A stretch of 45,508 nt of DNA, from assembly GCA_000310025.1 (NCBI GenBank), contig FN649747.1:120168-165675 (forward strand). Reading direction: 5' to 3'. The stretch is from Ectocarpus siliculosus. Lineage: Eukaryota > Sar > Phaeophyceae > Ectocarpales > Ectocarpaceae. The notes under the pieces were generated by a model, which was given only the letters and a program-made list of their open reading frames with translations, made no database searches and had not been told where the DNA came from. The number at the start of each line of letters is the position of its first letter. The first letter of the stretch is position 1. This document shows, piece by piece, positions 1 to 10,500 of the stretch. A program made the translations under genes and the position numbers.

Positions 1-2520
1 TGTGATAGGAAGGGGGGGGAGTTTGTAATTAGTTTGGTGGTAGTTTTTGGAATGTATTTGAGGGGGTGGGTGGGAAAAGGTTTGGGAAGGGGTGGGGGGG
101 GGGGGGCGTGGAGGTGTTCTCGTACGGCCTCCCAACTCGCTTAGTCTCGTTCTAACGACACACCATTTGCTCTTTGAAACCGCCAGGTGTGGTGGCAGTA
201 ACATCTGCCAGAACATAGCCTGTACTGAGCGAGCTATCGAGATGTGCCGACAGTAGTTCTCCCATCCCGGACAGAGCACACACAGCAACATAGTAGAGCA
301 TCAGAAAAGAACGAACGCGCCCGCCCCTCTCTTTCTCACCTTAGCATTCGCAAACACTGCACGACTTTCTGTTGTGTGTGGTTTAAGATGTTTGCGCACT
401 CACTGAGGGAAATCAGTTTTTTGGGGGGAGGGGGACGGGGCGGGCTTTGCGTTGCAGTCGTGTCGTGAATCTTGCAGGGCCGGTTAAGGTGTGTGTGGTT
501 GGTGGGGGGGAGATGCTGGGTCTCAATTTACCCTTGTCCCGTTTTGGTCACTGCTGGCTTTATCGTCGATATCGATCTAGTACAACTGCTGTGCAACGTA
601 CGCCTAAACCGTTTTTTTTCGGTTGCTGCTACATTGGTTTTTCAAGCATGGTGGTATCTACAATCACAGTTGCTCACGATTGGTTGAATGATTAAATAGA
701 GTAAGAACCATGAAGAATAGTGTTTCCGAAAAATGTCAAAACTACCATTTCCCGGCGATCGATTCGTTGGTCGTTCTTGTTTCTCCCGCCCGGAATAACC
801 CCCCGTGCGACAGCGCGGTTGGTGGGGTCTGGTCAAGAAGACTCAGTATTAGCAAAGTTTCCCGAAAAGTTCGAGAGTTCGCAACCAGGTCTGGACACCA
901 AATTGTGGACAACGACAAAAACGAACACAACAGACTACAGTAACGAGCGATTCAAGGGTCGCGTTGGTTGGTGTGCTGCACGTGCATCATGCATCGTCCT
1001 TGTGGGCCCCCTTCGACGCACCGGTGCTGCTTGCTTATTAGCGCGACTAATTTTTTTGCAGTAGAGTTGAGTTGGGGGTGTTGGACCGAATCCGCGTACG
1101 GGCTAGAATATACTCACGGCGGTCACATCCGCACTGCAATGATCTACAACAGCAGTAGCTCTTGCTGATTTGCGTCGCGCTTTGTTAATCAAATCGGGCA
1201 CAGACTGCTGTGATTTGCACTTGGGGAAACACGTTTGCCAGCAGCCAGCAGCATGCCAATCCGACTGAGAGCCAACGAGCCGGCAGGAGGAGCGTAAATC
1301 CGAGTACCATTTCTTTTTTTGCCTCGTACTCCTGGACCTGCCTGCGTCCGCCTTCAGTGCCGTGTTTATCTGGAATGCGGGTTCTCTCTCGCAGACAAAT
1401 ATGCGACCTGCCGGGTGGAAAATCACCGCTTGCGGTTGCTCACCTGCCGTGAACAACTACACAGCAGTACAGCAGTACCCTTGAGCAGTACTACCCTGCC
1501 CTAAAAGTCGCAACACCGAAGAACCAGGTTCGCCGAAGGTTCGCCGGACGTTTCATGTTGGTGCTGAATCCTTCGGCCGTTATTTATTAGGGTGCAGCTG
1601 TTGGGGTGGGTCACCCCACGTACCGTCTGCTCTGCGACCCATTTGCCTACATGCAGGAGATGACGCAGCAAGATGTGCCACAATTCCGTCTCCGCTGGGC
1701 GCATCTTTGGTTCCATCGTTGCTTTTGGACCTGTAGCATATCGGGGCGGCAATGAGGCGCTGGGAGTCAGTATGCGTGTGGAGCTCTGTCCGTGAGATTC
1801 GAGAACCTATGTTTACCGTCTGGGAGGGCCGCCGGATAGATCGTCGATTTGGACATCTGGTAGGTACGCAGGCAGGAGGACTGCCTGCATTGCCAACAGT
1901 GGCCCTGTCTACTTACGCGCCAGAACCTCATGAAGCACTGCAGGATGAGTCGTGCGGTCGATGTGCCGCCAACCGTATGGTCTCCTCCACACGAACGATG
2001 TGTTGGCAAGCCAGCGTCGCCCTTTGCGTGATGATGATTGATCGGGGGCAAGCAACACAACCAGTCACGACATATTCTAATGCATATAGGTCATGTCACC
2101 AGGACCTGAACAGAGCTCTTATCGCCGATGCCCCCATCCTACCAGACGATAACGAGAGACATGTGTACCAGGGGTGAAAAAGAGGTGAAGAGTTCTGGAT
2201 TCAACCAGAAAAATATGATCGCGCGTCACGCTGCAGAACTTTAGACGGCAATAGGATCGGAGTCACGGAGAGAGATTCTCGCGTTTTCCTGCCTTGGAAC
2301 TACGGCACTACGGCCGTGTTCTGTTTGGTCTGCTACTTGGCCATCCGCATGGTGAACCAAGGTGCGATATGCTTGCCCTCGAGTGGATGGTGCCGTCTCT
2401 CGCTTGAGATTACTTCCAGCCACAGGTCTGAGTAGCAATACATGGTACTTGTACATCACACCCGTTTGCGGTGGCCAAGCAGGCGCACCCCAGCATAGCC
2501 TGCAGCACGGAACACCTGCC
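1..2520. other. 5' intergenic stretch, no gene supported
   Basis: The first 2.5 kb hold only short overlapping reading frames on both strands with no recognisable domain, no consistent codon pattern and no phase-matched splice pairs. The opening 120 bases are very G-rich, with several runs of 6 or more G. It could be upstream sequence of the kinase-LRR gene, but no promoter element can be pointed to. Confidence 0.5.
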
Positions 2521-2523
2521 ACA

Positions 2524-2955
2524 ATGCCTGTAGAGGTTTCGGTTCTTGTAGCCCTGATCTATGAGACCAGCAGCAGCGTCATCGATCGGTGCAAGGTAGC
2601 CAAGCAGTGCTCACGAGAGGTAGTACGCATCGCACTACGGACACTCAACATCTTGGGACTGCTGGGGGCTTCGGTCAGGGGATACGCGGGCGGGTTCACG
2701 CTAGAACGAAAGCTTCTAGAGCTCCGTCGGGCGTTGGACGGGATCGAACAGCTTGTCGAGCTCTGTAAACAGCCTGTGCGCTTCTCGGCAACGGCGAACC
2801 GCGTTTGTCGCACAAGGGCTACGAAGGAGGCCCTTCGTGGTGCCGAGGTGGATCTGCAACGGATAACAGCTGACTTGAGGCTCCCGCTTCTCGCGGAGAT
2901 CAAGCTTCAGCTGGATAAGATAGGGTATCCACTATGGATTGACGCGGAATTTTGA
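2524..2955 (+). CDS. Helical-bundle N-terminal exon, probably exon 1 of the pseudokinase-LRR gene
   Basis: An open frame begins with ATG at 2524 (context gccacaATGcc) and reads about 144 codons to a TGA at 2953-2955. The predicted protein is almost wholly helical: hydrophobic residues at heptad-like spacing, many Leu, Arg, Lys and Glu, for example LRTLNILGLLG, LERKLLELRRALDGIEQLVE and LRLPLLAEIKLQLDKIG. This resembles the N-terminal four-helix bundles (HeLo/MLKL-type) found before many TKL kinase and NB-ARC domains, which act as oligomerisation or membrane-acting modules. Family membership is by eye only. A possible donor (GGGTATCC) lies at about 2930, in phase 2. No phase-matched acceptor to the kinase exon at 3853 was found, so either another small exon lies between or this is a separate gene. 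Confidence 0.45.
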   Translation: MPVEVSVLVALIYETSSSVIDRCKVAKQCSREVVRIALRTLNILGLLGASVRGYAGGFTLERKLLELRRALDGIEQLVELCKQPVRFSATANRVCRTRATKEALRGAEVDLQRITADLRLPLLAEIKLQLDKIGYPLWIDAEF

Positions 2956-3852
2956 CCTTTGAGGATTGACGCCAACATAAAGTGACGGTTGAGGGTTTTG
3001 ACGGGAAAAAATTCGCACCGCGTGTGCCCGTTGACACGTGAGAGGTGAAAAAAAAAAAATGGTGGAGGTAGAGTTCAAGGTTGGTTCGGGCTGCCACCCA
3101 GGGTCGACATTCCGAAGCGAAGACTCACACCCCCAGGCTCCCAGGAGACTAGGTGTACCCCTTCGCCTCATCCCGCCGACCTTCCCTCCTTTGCCGCGGC
3201 GACTTTTCCCAGGCGTCAAACTGCGACTTCCCAGGCGTCAAACTGCCGTTCGTTGCTGATGAGTAAGGCAGCTGCTCGCTGCACTGCTGTGTATATACCG
3301 ATGTCACTGCGGCAGCAGAGCACCGAACCCCGTGAGGGGGCGGGCGAAATGCACCTACTGACTGGCAAAGTCCGTGTACCCTCCCTTACTCCTCTCCATG
3401 TGCTGCCTTCGTGGGCGAGACTCCCCCAATCACTCCCCTGCCTATGCCCCTTTTTGCTGCTGAAAGCCCGTGCGCAATCGCGACGGCGCATCTACCGAAC
3501 GCGCGCGCCGAACACGCGCGTCTGGCCACTTGGCCGCCGTGAGAACTGCCGAGACGCGTGGGTGCAGGACCGCTAGGAGCAATCAGTATAGGCATGGCCA
3601 ATGTGTTCGCTGCTGACCGCGCACAGCAGACCGCAGCAGAGCAAGCGTGTGTGAGCCACAGTCTGGCGATGTTTGAAGCGTCAATCTTTTCGCGTCGTTT
3701 TATCTTTGGGTGAAATTTAATTTTGACGCTTCCTCACAAAAATTTCGCCGTCAGAGTTTGCCCCCAAAAAAGCGGCGCAACCTCTTCACGTCAAAACTTC
3801 CTGAAATGTCAATCTTTCACGTCATTTCAACAACACGTGGATTCCCTCTAAG
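2956..3852 (+). other. Probable intron or intergenic stretch with repeated gacgtcaa-like motifs
   Basis: About 900 bases between the helical-bundle exon and the kinase exon. It has a 20-base direct repeat at about 3208-3248 (cccaggcgtcaaactgc twice) and many copies of the short motif cgtcaaa or its complement tttgacg (2951-3010 and 3680-3830). No exon could be supported. Whether it is intron or promoter depends on whether 2524-2955 belongs to the downstream gene. Confidence 0.4.
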
Positions 3853-4462
3853 ATCGCCAATGAAACCGCCGCGGACTCGGATCGGTCTACAGCCGGCCAA
3901 CATCGCGACACATCATCGCCTGTGCTGCCGGAGAGCGGCGCGGAGGGAAGCACGTCGGCCCAGGACCAAGCCAGGGGCGCGATCGAGCAAGGTATGAAAG
4001 CGCGGACAAACGAAAGCAGCACCGGCGGCGCGTCCGTAGAAGAAGTGATACTCGACGAGCTTCTGGCCCTGTCGCCGCCGCCGCCGCCTCCTGCGTTCAG
4101 TCCGCTCTCACAAGCGGCGGGGGGATCCGTCTCGGGCAATGTGGATGGCATCGGGCCAGCCTCCCGACGAATAGGTCGCAACGATGGAAATCTTCTTGAG
4201 CTGAAGCGGGTCCGGTTCGAAGGCCTCGTCGAGGCGGGCCATCTGGGGCAGGGAACCTTCGGCGAGGTCTTGGCTGGGAAGTACTTCGGCAGAGCCGTAG
4301 CGATCAAGAAGGCGCGGGCTACTGTCACGGCGGTCCAGACACTCGAGGGGTTCAGGTTCGTGTAGTGTATGAACTCGTCGTGCGCGATGTACGATTCTTG
4401 GTTTTGGAAGTCAACAGAATGTAATGTCGGACAAGAGGTACGTCATGGCCCGATGTGCTACC

Positions 4463-4530
<68 letters not shown>

Positions 4531-7500
4531 CCTCCCTCTCTCTGGAATCTTGGTGTATGTCGAATTGATATTTTTCGTGCGTTGTGGAGAGCTAGCTGTG
4601 CCAGCAAGCAGAATCGCAAGTATGTGCACACGCCCGTTTGAAACGCACGAACGAGTTCAACAACAAAGACAACGATGAGGGAGAAGTCTCGCGTCTCCTT
4701 AACACAAACAAACATGAAAAAGGTTATCTTTTGAGATTGGTCGTTTTCCCCCCCACCAACGCATGATGGCTTAGGAAAGAGGCGGAGATGCACTTCGTCA
4801 TGAGACACGACAACATCGTGGAATTGTTGGCGTTTAGCCTTGGCGACGCTCTGCGCCCCCCTTGCCTGGTAATGGAACGAATGCAAGAGTCACTTTTCGG
4901 ACTGCTCAGCCAAACGCTCACCATCGGCTTCCCGGCAGCTCTAGGCATCGTCCTCGACGTGTGCAAGGTGAGAATAATTAGGCAAAGCAAGGACCGATCT
5001 TCATCAATGTTCCCGGAAGCTGTTCGCTGTAGCGATGTGACACGACAACCAGTGTAGGAATTCGCCTTTTGCATTCAGTGCCGGCCCGCTCACCTATTTT
5101 GAGCGAGGCCTAAAAACCATATTTTGACTCCACCGCTGAGCAAAGGCTTTCTATACCACACGGGAATGCATGTAGGGCCGGCCGCTAAGCTCAATTTCGG
5201 AGGGCAATTTTCTTAAGTTTGTCCAAGATCTGAGCCTCGGTTTCTTACCGACGTAGTCTAAGTCTGAACGAGCGGGCTGGCACTCTGTATGCCGAACGTT
5301 ATCATGCAGTCAGTCACGTTCATCGATTTCTCCTGCAGGCCCCCGTGAACAAAACCAATTGGAGACGGGAGCCGTAACGTGGGTGCTCCCGAAACAAGTT
5401 CAACATCTGAGCGTTGAGAACATGCGCCTCTTGCTACATTTGAGCGGACGGAAACAACCACGTCGTCTGAAAAAATATTAAAGTGTCCCGTTGGTTAGGG
5501 TCTGTCCTTCGTTTCCTCAGTCCCCCTGGTCGTACCTCGCGTGTTCTTGCCAGTCGCTTTCTTCTTCGTCGCATTATTTGTTGGATTCCTGCTGCTCACG
5601 TATCGGGGCCAAGATAAACGTTTGGCTGGTCTGGCTTGCGTCACACGAAACTCTGAGTGCTTCCATCAATGGTAGCATCGGCCTCGCGAAGGCGCTCCAC
5701 ACTGACACGCAGCGTTGGTAATGTCCAAATGTCTGGAGACTTCATGCGTTTTTCTTCGCTCCCGTCGTTCATCATGCCTCTCCGTCCTGCCGAGCCTTGG
5801 CTACAGAATGCTTCGAGCTTTTTGCAACAGCTTGCAGGCTGTTGCGTACCGACCAGCTTGCATGTTCGATATCTAGCCACCTCGCTTGGTTCATCCGTCT
5901 TTTCCCGCCTTTTCGTGGTTTTGTTGCTGCTGGTTTTTTTCCGAAGAAAGGCCTTGGAGTTTCTCCACGACTACGGCATGGTGCACAGAAACGTGAAGAG
6001 CCCGAACGTACTGCTGGACTCCAACGGAAAAGCAAAACTCTCAGATGTCAACCTCGCGCACATCAGCGAGACGATGAACGCAAACACCGGGGGTGGCTAC
6101 CATACCAAGGTGACCTTTCCGTTTGCTGTTTCCTGTGCGATTGCATCACGTTCTTGATTGGTTTCAGAGAAGTTCATGACAGACAAGGAGTGTTGTTTGG
6201 AATCGGATTGAGTCCAACGCACAGCTCGTTCCCGAACCGATACATACGTGTACCATGCGGTATTCCTGGCGATCTAGAGGAAAAATAATTTGGTCGAAGC
6301 ACCACGACGGTTGCACATAACGTAAACAGAGGCGAGAATAGAACCAGTTTTCACACAGTCTCTCGTCGCCGGCGTTTTCCCGCCAACGCACATGTCGCCG
6401 TGATGCCATCAGTTCTCAACCCCCCAAGGCAGGAGAGCGACAAAACGAACGCATCATACATAGCCTCCAGGAGGCTATGCACCTCTAAAATTGTTTCGCT
6501 TTCTTTCGAAACATCTTAAGCGCGTGCTTAGCTATTCGTGCGCCTTCCGTCCCTCTCGGCGCGCTCTTTCAAAGGTGGGGTCGCGGTACTGGATGGCACC
6601 GGAGGTTTACACACACAAGATCGTCTCAGCCCCTTCGGACGTCTTCAGCCTGCACGTGGTCATGTGGGAGGTGAATGAGGTTCAAGGGAGCGGGTTATGG
6701 TTGTCACAAGGATATTTTCTTGGTCTATTTACTGCGTCGTATCTGGCGCAGGGGGTCTTGTTCGGCTCACATCGCGTCACCTTTTTTCTTGTTGAGCAGT
6801 CGGTGCTCCCCCAACGTGTCCCGTGGTATTCACACGGCGCAGTTGCCAGCCAGGACAGGTCTGTTACCAAGATCGCCACAAACAGACCAACGGCATACCT
6901 CGGCTCGCGGGCACGAACGTGGCCCAGAAGTATTCGGCAACTTCTTGGAAACAGTCGTTCCGAACCGGACATGAAGCAAGCAGATCCTTGGCCCACGGGG
7001 TGACGCGCACCGAGGAACGCATGGTACTGAACATGGAGCACATCCAGGTCACGCCGACCCAGAAAACGAACCCTCAACGCACATGGTGGACCTTGGAACA
7101 TGCAGCGCTGATCCCCCTCTTTCGCCCGCAGCTGGTCTCCACGACGGAGGTTGACGAAAACATGGCACCAAACACCACAATCCTCCTCTTTCTCTTACAG
7201 CTGCTCTCCACGACGGAGGTTGACAAAAACATGGCACCAAACACCACAGTCCTCCTCTTTCTCTTACAGCTGCGGGCTATGACGGCGTCATCATGACCAG
7301 GTTGACAAAAAATACAGCACCCAGCAAATCTTGTTTCGCGCGGTGCTCCCGCGAAAAAGAAGGGAGGCGTTTCAACTAAAGAACGCCAAAAAATCTCGCA
7401 TGTTATCTTCCAGCAGGTTGTAACGAACAGCCACAACTGGGTCGGCCCCCCCATCGGAGAGCTCCTGCTGCGCGCCCCGGACGCAAGGCTCTCCCTCGAC

Positions 7501-10500
7501 GGGTCTTCCTCCGGCCCCGCCCCGCTCATGCGGCGCCTGCAGCGCCTGCTCTACCGGTGCGGGTCCGCCCTCAGCCGGGAGCGGCCCACCATGAAGGAGA
7601 TCACTCCCGAGATAGCGGCCCTGTGCGGACACGCCTCCGCAACGGGGAGCGCCACCACTCGCGGGAAGATTTGGACAGCGGCGGTAGAGGAGCAGCCTCG
7701 GCAGCAGGAGGTCCAGAGGCAGGCTGAAGCGGGCGCCGTTGCTGCCATTCCAGGAGCTCTGGGAGCGGCGCCCGCTACAGCTGTGGCGGTTTCTTCGGCA
7801 GCCCGAAACGGGGCCTGGACAGAAAGGGGGTCAACCGGGAGTGGGAGCTGGCGTGAGAACGCGGAGGACACGCCGAAGGTGGCCCTGTTGTCGCCGTACT
7901 TGTTTCCCGTGCGGCGGCAGCAGGCCACGTTTCCGGCAGCGGCGGCGGCGACGTCGCGGGGGGGGGACGTCTCGCCGGTCGGATATCAGGCACACGGTAG
8001 AGAGCAGCTGGAAAGGGGAGGCGGGCACCAATCGGTCTTGAGTGCGGCCGGCGTCGACGGCAGTGGCCGCGCCGCCGTTCCGGCGACAGAAGCAGGGGTT
8101 TCTCACACGGCAATCGGTTGGGGGCACCACCCCGCCGCCGCCCCTGCCGGCCCCGCCGCCGCCGCCGCCGCCGCTGCCGTCACCTCCACCACTGCCAGGC
8201 AAGAAGGCCTCCCAGATGGCGACAGCCGCAGATGTACACCTGCATCTTGCTCAAGCGGAGAAGGCGATGACAGCGCCTCTGGCGGCAGCGCGGGAAGGCC
8301 GGGTTTCGTGCTGCGGCAATGGTTGTCGAAGAAGCCGCCACCGGTGCACTTCCCTCCCGGAGGAGGTGTCAACTCCGCCTACAGTATACTGGCCACCAGC
8401 GGGGGCGGTTTCCAACGCCGATACGCGACCGGAGTGGAGGGCACCAACGGGAACGCAGCGACAACCAAGAATGCTCTCGCTGGTGCTGCCGTTTTTTTCG
8501 GGGCCGCTCGGTACGTTTACGGCGAAGAGACGGACGGCAGCGATTGCGACACGGACGCCGGATCCGCTTTCGGTGATGATGGTAGTGAAGTGGAGGACCG
8601 CGGGGGGGCTGCTGCAGCCGCAGCCGTAGCGGGTCGGGGGGGATCCGAGACAGCGCAGGGCGACGATATTGCGCAATGGAAGAATGTGCTGTTGTCCGAC
8701 GCGGCTGCGGAGGACATGTGGGGGATACAGACCCAGCACAGCGGCAACGAGGGGGGTGGGATGTGGGCACACAGGGAGGCAGACGCAGGGGTTCGGGGAG
8801 AACAACAGCATGGACAGGGGGGGGAGCAGGGATTAGAGGGGGGGTTAGAGGAGGGGGACGTAGAGGAGGAAACAGAAGAGGAGGGGGAGGAAGGGAAGAT
8901 TATGGCCGGGCACAAAGTCATGGCTCCACCACCCGTAGCAGAACCGAACCAGCGGGGCAAGCACGACCGGGCCATTCTGATGGAGCTGTTTGACCGGTGC
9001 CACGGCCCCACGTGGGTCGGCAGCGCCAACTGGGGCTCCGAGGAGCCGCTGTCGGCGTGGTACAACGTCGCCGTGGACAGGGGGGGGCACGTGCAGAGGC
9101 TAACTCTCCCCAGAAACAAGCTTTCCGGTGAGGACGTCAGACCCCCCCCTCTGGGCACTAGCTTCCGACCACAAGAACTCTGTCAGTTCGCATGCTAAGA
9201 CGGCGTCGGTGATTGAGGTTTCAAAACCCTCCAGACGCCGCACGACAAGCATTCATGTTGCCCAGCCACCCCTGATTATCCCCCACCCCTCCGAAAGCGA
9301 TTTTTGTCGGTGCCGCAAAGCTCTCTTATTCACGACCCAACGCATTGCTCCAACGCATGATCCTTGCGTACACCATGGGATTGTCCCACAGCGGCAGCCG
9401 ACTGGCTTGTTGTGACCCGCCCCGGCATCGAAGCACATCCACCCTGCTCAAGACCGGGCCCACCTTTGCTTCCACCGTAATCTTACGGAGTCGAGAGGGC
9501 GCGATCGGGCAATCGAACATCGAAATGGGCTTTAGCAGGCGTAGGCGGTGGAATTCGTGTCATCACAGAAAGAAGCTGTTTTATTGTGTGTGCCGCGCGG
9601 CTTCGATCGTTATGAGCAGGCGAAATCCCGTCGGGACTGGGAATGCTAGCCTTCCTCCGAGACCTTCGCCTTCACCGGAACTCCCTCAGGGGTGAGCGTG
9701 GTCACCGGGACGGCCAAAGTCTGCATCTCCAGAATCAATGTTCCCCCCCCCTTCCACTTACGTAGGTTTTGACGGCGTCGTCGCCGCGGGCGTTTGGACG
9801 TGTCTCTCGTTTTTTTTAAGCCGTTGGTGACCGACAAAGGGCCTCGTTTCGGACGTTCGGAACAGCAGTTGAGCACGGAAACTAGGGTTAGAAGACGAGC
9901 GTGATGACAAGGAAAAAGGAAGAGAGCTGTCCGTACTCCCACCGAGTTCCTTGGTCACAAAATCTCAACACGTCCGCATCCACGCAGGAAGCATCCCTCC
10001 GTTCATCGGAGGCTTGAGCTCGCTCACCTACCTGGACCTCCACGGCAACAACCTCCAAGGTGAGTTGCAAACCACGGAGAGGGACCTCGCCGCCTGGCCA
10101 ACGAAACATGTCTGGCCGGAACCCAACAGTCCAGGCTCACGAAACGGTACACTTCCACGCCAGCATTGCTTTAGTCTCCAGATGGCGAATAGCAGCCCCC
10201 GGGAGGCGATCAGTTGCTAGACGCACGACGCTCTTGTCCTGCTTCCCACGTTTATCGCTTTCCTACCACTCCACGCCGCCGCTGTTCTCGCTACTCGAAG
10301 GTCAAATCCCGAAAGAAATAGGAAACCTCCCGCTGCTGGAAAGCCTTCTCCTCGCCCAAAACAAGCTCTCGGGTGAGCCGAATGTCTTCTTCCCAGGACT
10401 TGGGGCTAGTTTTCAAGCGAGGCGAAAGGCAACCCACAGGGGGTTGGCGATGGTGTGCCCTGCATACATAATGGGGGCCCTGGTGATATTTTCGATTGGT

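Noticed and set aside
3822-4328. Long minus-strand ORF (168 codons) over the first kinase exon
   Set aside because: It is the antisense shadow of the GC-rich kinase exon; the plus strand shows clear kinase motifs and phase-matched splice sites.
4458-4886. Minus-strand ORF with (RE)n run
   Set aside because: The Arg-Glu repeat is just the TC microsatellite read on the other strand.
8517-9158. Minus-strand ORF of 213 codons rich in Ser and Pro
   Set aside because: Shadow of the low-complexity linker and LRR cap exon on the plus strand.
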